Source of the DNA: Streptococcus canis
GTDB taxonomy: Bacteria; Bacillota; Bacilli; Lactobacillales; Streptococcaceae
Direction: 5' to 3'
Length of the DNA: 64,000 nucleotides
Assembly: GCF_900636575.1 (NCBI RefSeq)
Contig: NZ_LR134293.1
Location: forward strand, 1,179,501 to 1,243,500
In this document: positions 26,007-35,328 of the stretch, one piece after another
How positions within the stretch are numbered: the stretch's first letter is position 1
Layout: each line of letters begins with the position of its first letter
Notes under the pieces: model-generated
Told to the model about the DNA's origin: nothing
What the model saw: the letters and a program-made list of their open reading frames with translations, nothing else
Database searches by the model: none
Position numbers and translations under genes: made by a program

Positions 26007-27755
26007 ATGTCGATAGTAAAAAACTTATGGTGGTTTTTTAAGCAAGAAAAGAAGCCCTATCTTATTGGTATTGTATCTTTAAGTTTGGTTGCTTTTTTGA
26101 ATTTAATACCACCCAAAATTATGGGGATTGTGATTGATAGGATTACTAGCCAGCAATTAACAAAAAGCCAGTTGCTCTGGTATTTGCTTTGGTTAATTTT
26201 GGCTGCGCTAGCTATGTATGGACTACGTTATGTGTGGCGTATTTGTATTTTTGGAACCTCTTATCATTTGGGACGCATTATGCGGTTTCACCTATTTGAA
26301 CATTTTACTAAGATGTCGCCGTCTTTTTACCAGCGGTATCGAACTGGAGATTTAATGGCGCATGCTACCAATGATATTAACTCGTTAACTCGGTTGGCAG
26401 GTGGAGGTGTCATGTCTGCCGTTGATGCGTCTATAACTGCTATTGTTACCCTACTAACCATGCTTTTGACAATTTCTTGGCAAATGACAGTCATTGCAGT
26501 TTTGCCTCTGCCGTTGATGGCTTATACCACTAGTCGTTTAGGGCGCAAAACCCACAAGGCTTTTGGAGACTCTCAGGCAGCTTTTTCTGAATTGAATAAC
26601 AAGGTTCAAGAAAGTGTCGCTGGTATTAAAGTGACCAAATCTTTCGGCTATCAGGCAGAAGAATTGGCTTCCTTTCAGGAAATCAATCAAATGACTTTTA
26701 AGAAAAACATGACTACTATGTTTTATGATGTCATGTTTGATCCCTTGGTTCTTTTGTTTATCGGTTTGTCTTATGTCTTAACTTTGCTGGTTGGAGCCTT
26801 TATGATCAAGGCTAGTCAGGTGTCAATCGGGAATTTAGTGACCTTTATGACCTATCTTGATATGCTTGTTTGGCCTCTAATGGCAGTCGGTTTTTTATTT
26901 AACATGGTTCAGCGTGGTAGTGTTTCTTATGAACGGATCAGTCAGTTGTTAGAGGAACATTCGGATGTTAAAGAGAGCAGGCATCCTCTAGCGACGATTG
27001 CCAATGGTCCCTTGACTTATGACCTCAATCATTTTTTTTACGCCAAGGAAGAAACCTTGACGGACATTCATTTTAGATTGGAAAAGGGACAAACCCTAGG
27101 ATTGGTTGGACAGACTGGATCTGGAAAGACAAGTCTTATAAAACTCTTGTTACGAGAATATGATGTGACTGATGGGGCTATTTGCTTGAATGGGCACAAT
27201 ATTAAAGACTATCGTCTCAAGGATTTACGTCATTTAATGGGCTATGTGCCTCAAGATCAATTTTTATTTGCAACCAGTATTTTAGAAAATGTTCGCTTTG
27301 GCAATCCTCAGCTATCATATGAAGATGTGAAAGAAGCGACACGGCTATCACAAGTTTATGATGATATTATGGATATGCCCCAAAGGTTTGACACAATGAT
27401 TGGTGAAAAAGGTGTTTCTCTTTCTGGTGGACAAAAACAGCGGATTGCCATGAGCCGTGCCATGATTTTAAATCCAGATATTTTGATTTTAGATGATTCC
27501 TTATCAGCTGTGGATGCTAAGACGGAGCATACTATTATTGAAAATCTGAAACAAACAAGGAAGGATAAGACAACCATTATCACAGCCCATCGTTTGAGCG
27601 CTGTTGTTCATGCCGATGTCATTTTGGTCTTGCAAGAGGGACGTGTTATTGAGCGTGGTCGCCATGAAGAGTTGGTAGTAGCAGGTGGTTGGTATGCCAA
27701 GACCTATGCCTCTCAACAGTTAGAAATGGAGGTGAAAGACCATGAGGACAACTAA
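26007..27755 (+). CDS. ABC exporter half-transporter 1 (degenerate ATP site)
   Basis: A 582-residue half-transporter with six membrane helices and an ATPase domain. The start ATG 26007 follows GGAAGGAGGG; the upstream in-frame TTG (25992) lies within the ribosome-binding site. Motifs are Walker A GQTGSGKTS, signature LSGGQKQR and Walker B ILILDDSLSA, where Asp replaces the usual catalytic Glu. It overlaps the second half-transporter by 14 bases. The pair resembles LmrCD/PatAB/SatAB-type heterodimeric multidrug exporters. Substrate unknown. Confidence 0.9.
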   Translation: MSIVKNLWWFFKQEKKPYLIGIVSLSLVAFLNLIPPKIMGIVIDRITSQQLTKSQLLWYLLWLILAALAMYGLRYVWRICIFGTSYHLGRIMRFHLFEHFTKMSPSFYQRYRTGDLMAHATNDINSLTRLAGGGVMSAVDASITAIVTLLTMLLTISWQMTVIAVLPLPLMAYTTSRLGRKTHKAFGDSQAAFSELNNKVQESVAGIKVTKSFGYQAEELASFQEINQMTFKKNMTTMFYDVMFDPLVLLFIGLSYVLTLLVGAFMIKASQVSIGNLVTFMTYLDMLVWPLMAVGFLFNMVQRGSVSYERISQLLEEHSDVKESRHPLATIANGPLTYDLNHFFYAKEETLTDIHFRLEKGQTLGLVGQTGSGKTSLIKLLLREYDVTDGAICLNGHNIKDYRLKDLRHLMGYVPQDQFLFATSILENVRFGNPQLSYEDVKEATRLSQVYDDIMDMPQRFDTMIGEKGVSLSGGQKQRIAMSRAMILNPDILILDDSLSAVDAKTEHTIIENLKQTRKDKTTIITAHRLSAVVHADVILVLQEGRVIERGRHEELVVAGGWYAKTYASQQLEMEVKDHEDN

Positions 27756-29478
27756 CCAGTGGCAAGTTTTCAAACGTCTCCTATCTTATTTGAAACCCTA
27801 CAAATGGTTGACTCTGTTTGCTCTAATGTTGTTATTGTTAGCTACCGTGGTTAGGAGCCTTATTCCCTTAATTGCTTCCCGCTTTATTGACAACTATTTG
27901 ACAGCCTTCAATCAGCCAGCTTTTTTACTTTTGCTAGGCTACTACGGCATGTATTTGGTTCAGAGTATGATGCAATACTTAGGAAATTTCTTTTTTGCTC
28001 GTGTTTCCTATAGCATTGTCAGAGATATTAGACGTGATGCCTTTGCTAAAATGGAAAACTTGGGCATGTCTTATTTTGATAAAACACCGGCTGGGTCCAT
28101 TGTTTCTCGAATCACTAACGATACCGAAGCTATCAGTGATATGTTTTCAGGGATTTTATCAAGCTTTATTTCAGCGATATTCATTTTTTCTGTAACCCTC
28201 TATACCATGTTGGTCCTAGATATTACCTTGACGACCTTGGTTGTGATCTTTCTCCCTTTTATTGTCATTTTGGTCAATCTCTATCGGAAACAATCCATGC
28301 AAGTTATTGATAAAACAAGAAGTTTACTTAGTGATATTAATAGTAAACTGGCGGAAAGCATAGAAGGTATTCGCATTATACAGGCCTTTGGACAAGAAGA
28401 GCGGTTGAAAGGTGAATTTGAAATTATCAATCAAGAACATGTGCGTTATGCCAATAAATCGGTGGCTTTAGACAGTATTTTCTTGCGTCCAGCCATGTCT
28501 CTTTTGAAATTATTAGCTTATGCTGTGTTGATGGCTTATTTTGGTTTCAAGGGCATGAATGATGTGATTACAACTGGAATGATGTATGCTTTTATCCAGT
28601 ACATTAACCGCTTATTTGATCCTTTAATTGAAGTTACTCAAAACTTTTCAACCTTGCAAACCTCAATGGTGTCAGCAGGTCGTGTTTTCAAATTGATTGA
28701 CGAAGAGGCCTATGAACCGAAGCAAGCTGATCAGTCACTTAAAGTCACCCAAGGAAATATTGCCTTTAAAAATGTGTCCTTCTCTTATGATGGCAAGCAA
28801 AAGGTTTTGGATAATATTTCCTTTGAGGTTAACAAAGGAGAGACCATTGCTTTTGTAGGAGCAACAGGTTCTGGCAAGTCTTCCATTATGAATGTTTTTA
28901 TGCGCTTTTATGACTTTCAAGCGGGACAAGTATTGCTTGATGGTCATGACATCCGTGATTATTCTCAAGAGGAATTGCGACAGTCTATCGGACTTGTTTT
29001 GCAGGATCCCTTCTTGTATCATGGAACAATTGCCTCCAATATTCGGATGTACCAAGACCTTAGTGATGAAGAGATTAAGGCGGCTGCTGAGTTTGTTGAT
29101 GCTGATCAGTTTATTCAAAAATTACCAGACCAGTATCAAGCACCTGTCAGCGAAAGAGGCTCCAGCTTTTCAACAGGTCAGCGTCAGTTATTGGCATTTG
29201 CAAGAACCGTAGCCAGCAAACCTAAAATTTTAATTCTCGATGAAGCAACTGCCAATATTGATTCTGAAACAGAAGCTATCGTGCAAAATTCCCTTGCTAA
29301 AATGCGAAAAGGGCGCACAACCATTGCCATTGCTCACCGTCTATCAACTATTCAAGATGCTAATTGCATCTATGTGCTTGATAAAGGAAAAATTATTGAG
29401 CATGGTCGTCACGAAGAACTGCTCAACCAAAAAGGCACCTATTATAAAATGTATCAATTACAAGCAGGTATGTTATAA
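27742..29478 (+). CDS. ABC exporter half-transporter 2
   Basis: A 578-residue half-transporter with six membrane helices and an ATPase domain. Motifs are Walker A GATGSGKSS, a non-canonical signature FSTGQRQL (Ser-Thr-Gly instead of Ser-Gly-Gly) and a canonical Walker B ILILDEATANID. Together with its partner, one ATP site would be degenerate (partner Walker B Asp plus this signature) and one active, the known pattern of heterodimeric exporters. It probably extrudes drugs or hydrophobic compounds. Confidence 0.9.
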   Translation: MRTTNQWQVFKRLLSYLKPYKWLTLFALMLLLLATVVRSLIPLIASRFIDNYLTAFNQPAFLLLLGYYGMYLVQSMMQYLGNFFFARVSYSIVRDIRRDAFAKMENLGMSYFDKTPAGSIVSRITNDTEAISDMFSGILSSFISAIFIFSVTLYTMLVLDITLTTLVVIFLPFIVILVNLYRKQSMQVIDKTRSLLSDINSKLAESIEGIRIIQAFGQEERLKGEFEIINQEHVRYANKSVALDSIFLRPAMSLLKLLAYAVLMAYFGFKGMNDVITTGMMYAFIQYINRLFDPLIEVTQNFSTLQTSMVSAGRVFKLIDEEAYEPKQADQSLKVTQGNIAFKNVSFSYDGKQKVLDNISFEVNKGETIAFVGATGSGKSSIMNVFMRFYDFQAGQVLLDGHDIRDYSQEELRQSIGLVLQDPFLYHGTIASNIRMYQDLSDEEIKAAAEFVDADQFIQKLPDQYQAPVSERGSSFSTGQRQLLAFARTVASKPKILILDEATANIDSETEAIVQNSLAKMRKGRTTIAIAHRLSTIQDANCIYVLDKGKIIEHGRHEELLNQKGTYYKMYQLQAGML

Positions 29479-29484
29479 CTCCTT

Positions 29485-29515
29485 AACCCTAGTCATTCTG
29501 GTGACTAGGGTTTTT
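29485..29515. terminator. Bidirectional terminator between the ABC exporter and comC
   Basis: AACCCTAGTCA/TGACTAGGGTT is a perfect 11-bp stem with a 6-base loop followed by TTTTT on the plus strand. It also overlaps the 3' end of the convergent peptidase gene. Confidence 0.9.
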
Positions 29516-30150
29516 CAGTAGATTAAGTAGCTTTCAAGAAAAATAATACAGAGTAAACCGAAGGTTAAGTAAGGTATAAAAGGAATACGTTTGACACCTA
29601 ATAGCAGACAAGCCAGAATACCTGCCAAGCAAGCCAGTTGAACTAGCCAAATGAGCGATATGAGCTTCAATACCAATCCTAAGCTAGCGAGATAAAGAAA
29701 ATCTCCTGAGCCAATTGAAAAAGGATAGAAATGCGCTACTAGACCAACTAACAGGAAAAAAAGGGACAAGTGATTCAGAGGATAAAATAGGAGTAAACTT
29801 CCAAAATGAAGGAGCCACAAAAGGAAAGGGTATTCCTGTGACCGCCAATCAAATAAGCTAAGTAATAGGGAAAAGAGTAGCAAGTAGCAGTGGATTGTAC
29901 TAATCCAACCCATCGTGGTTGCTATTAGGAGTCCACTTAAGCTTATTTCTAAACTAAAATAGAATCGATAGCTATCTTGTAAATGACTGGTCAATGATAA
30001 ATAACCTCGCTGCAACCTTCTTTTGTGGGTTTCTGAAAGGTTTGCTAGGCAAATCGTTTCCTCTTGGCTGGCATCAGGAAATAAATGGAGCAAGTAGCGC
30101 AATAACAGGCTTAATAAAAAGCCACAACAGATACTAAAAAAGACTTTCAT
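29515..30150 (-). CDS. comC: Prepilin peptidase of the competence pilus (A24 family)
   Basis: A 211-residue polytopic membrane protease that cleaves the leader of type IV-like prepilins such as ComGC. The two catalytic aspartates are in SLFDWRSQEYP and in the family motif GSGDFLYL. The N-terminal loop lacks the four zinc cysteines and methyltransferase motifs of PilD-type enzymes, as in many competence peptidases. No Shine-Dalgarno is visible before the ATG at 30150, which may mean weak or conditional translation. It stands alone, convergent with the ABC exporter. Confidence 0.85.
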   Translation of the reverse strand: MKVFFSICCGFLLSLLLRYLLHLFPDASQEETICLANLSETHKRRLQRGYLSLTSHLQDSYRFYFSLEISLSGLLIATTMGWISTIHCYLLLFSLLLSLFDWRSQEYPFLLWLLHFGSLLLFYPLNHLSLFFLLVGLVAHFYPFSIGSGDFLYLASLGLVLKLISLIWLVQLACLAGILACLLLGVKRIPFIPYLTFGLLCIIFLESYLIY

Positions 30151-30179
30151 ACTTATTTATTCGAAAATAAATTAAATGC

Positions 30180-30235
30180 TTGCAATCTTTTCTCAATCGT
30201 TGTAGAATATAGATATAAAACGAGAATGATTCTAA
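30180..30235 (+). promoter_or_regulatory. dpr promoter with Per box
   Basis: TTGCAA (30180-30185), 17 bases, TAGAAT (30203-30208). The 15-bp CGAGAATGATTCTAA at 30221-30235 fits the PerR box (consensus TTAGAATNATTCTAA in streptococci, two mismatches) just past the expected start site. Peroxide-responsive derepression by PerR is predicted. Confidence 0.72.
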
Positions 30236-30378
30236 TTAAGTATCTAATCACTCAATTTGGATTAATCCGTTATTGTCGAATAGGATTAGGTTCGTAACCC
30301 TTTCTTATGTTTATCAAGTTAGGGTTAGTTCCCCCTCCATTCTTGCCCTTTAAGCCGAAAAAGTAAGGAGATGTTATT

Positions 30379-30906
30379 ATGACAAACACACTCGTTGAAA
30401 ATATTTATGCTTCAGTAACTCACAATATTTCTAAAAAAGAAGCGTCAAAAAATGAAAAAACAAAAGCTGTTTTAAACCAAGCTGTCGCTGACTTATCTGT
30501 TGCAGCATCTATTGTGCACCAAGTTCACTGGTATATGCGTGGTCCAGGTTTCTTGTACCTTCACCCAAAAATGGATGAGTTACTGGACAGTTTGAACGCT
30601 AATTTAGATGAAATGAGCGAACGCTTGATTACCATTGGCGGAGCGCCTTATTCTACCTTAGCTGAGTTTTCTAAACACTCTAAATTGGACGAAACAACAG
30701 GTACTTACGATAAAACAGTTGCTCAACATTTAGCGAGATTGGTAGAAGTTTACCTTTACCTAAGTAGCCTTTACCAAGTTGGTTTGGATATTACTGATGA
30801 AGAAGGCGATGCAGGAACCAATGATTTGTTTACGGCAGCTAAAACAGATGCTGAAAAAACCATTTGGATGCTTCAAGCGGAGCGTGGACAAGGTCCAGCC
30901 CTTTAA
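30379..30906 (+). CDS. dpr: Dps-like peroxide resistance protein
   Basis: A 175-residue ferritin-like protein of the Dps/Dpr family, expected to form a 12-subunit shell that stores iron and protects DNA from Fenton chemistry. The ferroxidase segment [20 protein letters not shown], with histidines, and the following [17 protein letters not shown] are diagnostic. The start ATG 30379 follows TAAGGAG. The leader is about 160 bases and the promoter carries a Per box. The gene is monocistronic, with a terminator downstream. Confidence 0.94.
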   Translation: MTNTLVENIYASVTHNISKKEASKNEKTKAVLNQAVADLSVAASIVHQVHWYMRGPGFLYLHPKMDELLDSLNANLDEMSERLITIGGAPYSTLAEFSKHSKLDETTGTYDKTVAQHLARLVEVYLYLSSLYQVGLDITDEEGDAGTNDLFTAAKTDAEKTIWMLQAERGQGPAL

Positions 30907-30926
30907 TTAATGATGCCTTAGGACGG

Positions 30927-30960
30927 AAAGAAGCTGATTGTAAAGATTGGCTTCTTTTTT
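30927..30960 (+). terminator. Terminator after dpr
   Basis: AAAGAAGC pairs with GCTTCTTT with further pairs inside, followed by TTTTT. Confidence 0.8.
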
Positions 30961-31018
30961 GCTCCGAGAGAATACTCAGATCATTTTCAGGAACTTAGAA
31001 AGCGATTGCATGATTGCC

Positions 31019-31047
31019 TTGAAATCTGCCTTAGAATTTGCTAAAAT
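31019..31047 (+). promoter_or_regulatory. Promoter of yqgQ-glcK, start codon next to +1
   Basis: TTGAAA (31019-31024), exactly 17 bases, then TGC-TAAAAT (-10 at 31042-31047). Transcription should begin at about 31054-31055, two or three bases before the ATG at 31057. No Shine-Dalgarno is possible, so the transcript would be essentially leaderless. Confidence 0.65.
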
Positions 31048-31056
31048 CATACTTAT

Positions 31057-31290
31057 ATGAAAACACTATATGATGTGCAACAATTATTGAAAAATTTTGG
31101 CATTTTTATTTATCTGGGAAAACGCCTTTACGATATTGAGATGATGAAGATTGAACTTCAGCGTCTCTACGATAGTGGTTTGTTGGATAAGGATGACTAT
31201 TTCAATGCTGAATTAATTTTGCGACGCGAGCACAGATTAGAATTGGAAAAAGAAGGACAGGCAAATGAGTCAAAAATTATTGGGGATTGA
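31057..31290 (+). CDS. YqgQ-family protein
   Basis: A 77-residue protein of the YqgQ (DUF910) family (MKTLYDVQQLLKNFGIFIYL, DIEMMKIELQRLYDSGLL). It folds as a small helical domain in structures of homologues and may bind nucleic acid. It precedes glucokinase in Bacillus and streptococci. Here it overlaps glcK by 26 bases, implying coupled translation. The gene start coincides with the predicted transcription start. Confidence 0.85.
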   Translation: MKTLYDVQQLLKNFGIFIYLGKRLYDIEMMKIELQRLYDSGLLDKDDYFNAELILRREHRLELEKEGQANESKIIGD

Positions 31291-32236
31291 TTTAGGTGGG
31301 ACGACCATTAAATTTGGGATTTTAACAGCAGCAGGGGAAGTGCAAGAAAAATGGGCGATTGAGACTAATATATTAGAAGGGGGCAAACATATTGTTCCAG
31401 ATATTGTAGCCTCTATCAAACATCGCCTAGACTTGTACGGTCTAAGCAGTGCTGATTTCGTAGGTATTGGTATGGGGTCTCCAGGAGCTGTTAACCGTGA
31501 TACTAATACAGTAACTGGGGCATTCAACCTTAATTGGAAGGAAACTCAAGAAGTTGGTTCCGTTATTGAAAAAGAATTAGGTATTCCTTTTGCCATTGAC
31601 AATGATGCTAATGTTGCTGCTCTTGGTGAACGTTGGGTAGGTGCTGGTGAAAATAACCCAGATGTGGTCTTCATGACACTTGGAACAGGTGTCGGTGGAG
31701 GCATTATTGCTGATGGTAACCTGATTCATGGTGTTGCAGGAGCAGGTGGTGAAATCGGCCACATGATTGTTGAGCCAGAAAATGGTTTTGCCTGTACTTG
31801 TGGGTCACATGGTTGTCTAGAAACAGTGGCTTCAGCAACAGGAGTTGTCAAGGTGGCACGCTTATTGGCAGAAGCCTACGAAGGAGATTCAGCTATCAAA
31901 GCAGCCATTGACAATGGCGAAGGTGTTACCAGTAAAGATATTTTCATGGCAGCTGAAGCAGGGGATTCCTTTGCTGATTCTGTTGTGGAAAAGGTTGGTT
32001 ACTACCTTGGTCTTGCGTCAGCAAATATTTCCAATATCTTGAATCCAGATTCAGTGGTTATCGGTGGAGGTGTGTCAGCAGCAGGAGAATTTCTACGCTC
32101 ACGCATTGAAAAATACTTTGTGACCTTCACCTTCCCACAAGTGAAACATTCAACGAAAATTAAAATTGCAGAGCTTGGCAACGATGCTGGAATTATTGGT
32201 GCAGCTAGCCTTGCTCGACAATTTATCACAGAATAG
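31265..32236 (+). CDS. glcK: Glucokinase, ROK family
   Basis: A 323-residue ATP-dependent glucose kinase of the cytosol. The N-terminal phosphate motif is LGIDLGGTTIKFGIL. The sugar site includes FAIDNDANVAALGE and GGEIGHM. The zinc-binding CTCGSHGCLE is the ROK signature. It phosphorylates glucose not taken up by PTS, for example from disaccharides, and may add to carbon control. It is co-transcribed with yqgQ and a rhodanese-like gene. Confidence 0.95.
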   Translation: MSQKLLGIDLGGTTIKFGILTAAGEVQEKWAIETNILEGGKHIVPDIVASIKHRLDLYGLSSADFVGIGMGSPGAVNRDTNTVTGAFNLNWKETQEVGSVIEKELGIPFAIDNDANVAALGERWVGAGENNPDVVFMTLGTGVGGGIIADGNLIHGVAGAGGEIGHMIVEPENGFACTCGSHGCLETVASATGVVKVARLLAEAYEGDSAIKAAIDNGEGVTSKDIFMAAEAGDSFADSVVEKVGYYLGLASANISNILNPDSVVIGGGVSAAGEFLRSRIEKYFVTFTFPQVKHSTKIKIAELGNDAGIIGAASLARQFITE

Positions 32237-32245
32237 GAGGGGGAT

Positions 32246-32626
32246 ATGTCTCCAATCACACTTATCTTATGGTTACTCCTTGTAGGCATTATTGGTTACT
32301 ACACATGGAATTATTTCGCTTTTCGGAGAATGGCAAAGCAGGTCGATAATGATACCTTCAAAGACTTGATACGTCAAGGTCAATTGATTGACCTAAGAGA
32401 GCCTGCAGCCTTTAGAACGAAACATATTCTAGGAGCTAGGAATTTTCCAGCGCAACAATTTGATGCTGCTATTAAGGGCTTACGCAAGGACAAACCTGTT
32501 CTAATTTACGAAAACATGCGTCCCCAATACCGTGTGCGTGCGGTCAAAAAACTTAAAAAAGCTGGCTTTGAGGCTATCTATGTCTTGAAAGACGGTATTG
32601 ATTACTGGGATGGCAAAGTTAAATAA
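32246..32626 (+). CDS. Membrane-anchored rhodanese-like protein lacking the catalytic cysteine
   Basis: A 126-residue protein with an N-terminal membrane segment (about residues 5-24) and a rhodanese fold (GQLIDLREPAAFRTKHILGA). The active-site loop reads LIYENMRPQYR. The position normally held by the sulfur-carrying cysteine is Glu, so sulfurtransferase activity is not expected. Streptococcal homologues next to glcK share this, as far as I recall. It may act as a binding or scaffold domain at the membrane. It ends the yqgQ-glcK unit, ahead of a terminator. Confidence 0.82.
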   Translation: MSPITLILWLLLVGIIGYYTWNYFAFRRMAKQVDNDTFKDLIRQGQLIDLREPAAFRTKHILGARNFPAQQFDAAIKGLRKDKPVLIYENMRPQYRVRAVKKLKKAGFEAIYVLKDGIDYWDGKVK

Positions 32627-32649
32627 ACAACTGAGTTAATCATAAAGTG

Positions 32650-32701
32650 GAGTTAAGGGAAATAAAGGCAATCATTGTCTGGGGACCCTTAGCTCTTTTT
32701 T
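32650..32701 (+). terminator. Terminator after the rhodanese-like gene
   Basis: GAGTTAAGGG (32650-32659) pairs with CCCTTAGCTC (32686-32695) over ten positions, followed by TTTTTT. The loop is long (26 bases). Confidence 0.75.
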
Positions 32702-32815
32702 GGGATATAGGCACTTGCTGAAAGTCTGAAAACATTTACAATTGATTAAAACCAGTTTTTTAAAACATTTTGTGTTATACTTGTTTAGTTAAAATATATT
32801 TACTTAGAGGAACAA

Positions 32816-34657
32816 ATGACTAACTTAAGAAACGATATCCGTAACGTAGCGATTATTGCCCACGTTGACCATGGAAAAACAACACTTGTTGACGAATTAT
32901 TAAAACAATCTCATACTCTTGATGAGCGTAAAGAACTTCAAGAGCGTGCTATGGATTCCAATGACCTTGAAAAAGAACGCGGGATTACAATCCTTGCGAA
33001 AAATACGGCAGTAGCCTACAATGATGTTCGCATTAACATCATGGATACTCCGGGACACGCGGACTTCGGTGGCGAAGTTGAACGTATTATGAAGATGGTT
33101 GACGGGGTTGTTCTTGTTGTGGATGCCTACGAAGGAACCATGCCTCAGACACGTTTCGTATTGAAAAAGGCGCTTGAGCAAAACCTTATTCCGATCGTTG
33201 TTGTGAACAAGATTGACAAACCCTCAGCTCGTCCAGCAGAAGTTGTAGATGAAGTTCTTGAGTTGTTTATCGAACTTGGTGCCGATGATGAGCAGTTGGA
33301 ATTCCCAGTTGTTTACGCGTCAGCTATTAATGGCACGTCATCATTATCAGATGATCCTGCTGACCAAGAGCATACCATGGCACCTATCTTTGACACCATC
33401 ATTGATCATATTCCAGCCCCAGTTGATAATTCAGATGAGCCTTTACAGTTCCAAGTGTCTCTTCTTGATTACAATGACTTTGTTGGTCGTATTGGTATTG
33501 GACGTGTTTTCCGTGGTACTGTTAAAGTTGGTGACCAAGTTACCCTTTCAAAACTTGATGGTACCACTAAAAACTTCCGTGTGACAAAACTGTTTGGTTT
33601 CTTCGGTTTGGAACGTCGTGAAATCCAAGAAGCTAAAGCAGGTGACTTAATTGCTGTCTCAGGTATGGAAGACATCTTTGTCGGAGAAACCATTACGCCT
33701 ACTGACTGTGTGGAAGCTCTGCCAATTCTTCGTATTGACGAGCCAACGCTTCAGATGACTTTCTTGGTCAATAACTCTCCTTTTGCAGGACGCGAAGGCA
33801 AATGGATTACATCTCGTAAGGTTGAAGAACGCTTGTTGGCAGAATTGCAAACAGACGTTTCACTTCGTGTTGACCCAACGGATTCTCCAGATAAATGGAC
33901 TGTTTCAGGTCGTGGTGAATTGCACTTGTCTATCCTTATCGAAACCATGCGTCGTGAAGGCTATGAACTTCAAGTATCACGTCCAGAAGTTATCATCAAA
34001 GAAATTGATGGTGTCAAATGTGAACCCTTCGAACGTGTGCAAATTGATACACCAGAAGAATACCAAGGTGCAATCATCCAGTCTCTTTCAGAACGTAAAG
34101 GGGATATGCTTGATATGCAAATGGTCGGCAATGGCCAAACTCGCTTGATTTTCTTGATTCCTGCTCGTGGTTTGATTGGTTATTCAACAGAATTTCTATC
34201 AATGACACGTGGCTATGGTATCATGAACCATACTTTTGACCAATACATGCCTGTTGTTGCAGGTGAAATTGGTGGTCGTCACCGTGGAGCTCTTGTTTCT
34301 ATTGATAATGGTAAGGCAACGACGTATTCCATCATGCGTATTGAAGAACGTGGAACAATCTTTGTCAACCCAGGAACAGAAGTTTACGAGGGGATGATTG
34401 TTGGCGAAAATTCACGTGACAATGACCTTGGGGTTAACATTACAACGGCTAAACAAATGACAAACGTGCGTTCAGCAACCAAAGATCAAACGGCTGTGAT
34501 TAAAACACCTCGTATTCTGACGCTTGAAGAATCATTAGAGTTCTTGAATGATGACGAATACATGGAAGTAACACCAGAATCTATTCGTTTGCGTAAACAA
34601 ATCTTGAATAAGGCTGCGCGTGATAAAGCTAATAAAAAGAAAAAATCAGCCGAATAA
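32816..34657 (+). CDS. typA: Ribosome-associated GTPase TypA/BipA
   Basis: A 613-residue translational GTPase with G motifs [10 protein letters not shown] (G1), RGITI (G2), DTPGHADF (G3), NKIDKP (G4) and the EF-G-like domains III and V, plus the BipA-specific C-terminal domain ending in a lysine-rich tail. It binds the 70S ribosome and assists subunit assembly and stress adaptation. ATG 32816 follows TAGAGGAAC. An A/T-rich TTATACT at about 32774-32780 is the likely -10. Monocistronic. Confidence 0.97.
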   Translation: MTNLRNDIRNVAIIAHVDHGKTTLVDELLKQSHTLDERKELQERAMDSNDLEKERGITILAKNTAVAYNDVRINIMDTPGHADFGGEVERIMKMVDGVVLVVDAYEGTMPQTRFVLKKALEQNLIPIVVVNKIDKPSARPAEVVDEVLELFIELGADDEQLEFPVVYASAINGTSSLSDDPADQEHTMAPIFDTIIDHIPAPVDNSDEPLQFQVSLLDYNDFVGRIGIGRVFRGTVKVGDQVTLSKLDGTTKNFRVTKLFGFFGLERREIQEAKAGDLIAVSGMEDIFVGETITPTDCVEALPILRIDEPTLQMTFLVNNSPFAGREGKWITSRKVEERLLAELQTDVSLRVDPTDSPDKWTVSGRGELHLSILIETMRREGYELQVSRPEVIIKEIDGVKCEPFERVQIDTPEEYQGAIIQSLSERKGDMLDMQMVGNGQTRLIFLIPARGLIGYSTEFLSMTRGYGIMNHTFDQYMPVVAGEIGGRHRGALVSIDNGKATTYSIMRIEERGTIFVNPGTEVYEGMIVGENSRDNDLGVNITTAKQMTNVRSATKDQTAVIKTPRILTLEESLEFLNDDEYMEVTPESIRLRKQILNKAARDKANKKKKSAE

Positions 34658-34744
34658 ATAGTTAGTTAAACGAATTACCTTTTAAAAAGATGTTTAGAGA
34701 AGATGATTTTCTAAAGATCTTTTCGCGTCTAAAAGGAGATGCAG

Positions 34745-34996
34745 ATGTTTTATCTTATTATTGCTGTTTTAATCATTTCTTATTACTTATTTATGGCACC
34801 TAAAAGTGTCCGTAATACCCTTGCTATGATTGGTTTAGTTGGCTTGGTTGCTCTGCTTATTGTTTTAGCGGGCTTGAGTTTTATCAAAATCATGCAAACC
34901 CCACCTGAATTTTTTGTGGGGCTAGGCATGATAGTATTGGGATACTTCGCACTCAAAGACTTATTTAAAATGCCTGAAAAACCAAGAGTTAAATAA
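34745..34996 (+). CDS. DUF3165-like small membrane protein
   Basis: An 83-residue protein with three hydrophobic segments (MFYLIIAVLIISYYLF, LAMIGLVGLVALLIVLAGL, FFVGLGMIVLGYFAL) and a charged C-terminal tail. The ATG at 34745 is preferred over that at 34739 because AAAAGGAG ends directly before the latter. It resembles the streptococcal DUF3165 family found downstream of typA. Function unknown. Confidence 0.75.
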   Translation: MFYLIIAVLIISYYLFMAPKSVRNTLAMIGLVGLVALLIVLAGLSFIKIMQTPPEFFVGLGMIVLGYFALKDLFKMPEKPRVK

Positions 34997-35261
34997 GGTA
35001 ATCCAGACAGGCTTTGTTTCTTGTTGCTTTAAACAAGGAGAAAATCATCGGGTATCTTTAGTCGTTAGTCATTAACAAAATAAAAAGATTGTGCTCTGTC
35101 TAAAGTAGAACACAATCTTTTATTTTGTTTTCTTGGCGATTAGAGCTAGAACAAGAAGTGATGGAAACCTATTGAAGTTAAGAGATAAATTCTAATGTCA
35201 TTAAGATATTCTATCCGATACCTTTTAGTAGCATTATCAAAATGAGTTAGGCATGAAAAAA
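34997..35261. other. Intergenic region with one terminator
   Basis: The only structure I see is the terminator at 35077-35130. The stretch 35131-35261 shows no ORF with a ribosome-binding site. Confidence 0.5.
35077..35130 (+). terminator. Long-stem terminator after the DUF3165-like gene
   Basis: Bases 35077-35093 (AAAATAAAAAGATTGTG) pair with 35111-35126 (CACAATCTTTTATTTT) with one bulged A. The flanking A and T runs would let it work in both directions. Confidence 0.8.
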
Positions 35262-35290
35262 TTTACATTTTCTAAAAAAAGTAATATAAT
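35262..35290 (+). promoter_or_regulatory. Promoter of the secreted transglutaminase-like gene
   Basis: TTTACA (35262-35267), a 17-base A/T-rich spacer and a perfect TATAAT (35285-35290). Confidence 0.75.
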
Positions 35291-35328
35291 CCTATTGGGG
35301 ATGGATGACATAAAAAGGAGGGCTAGCT

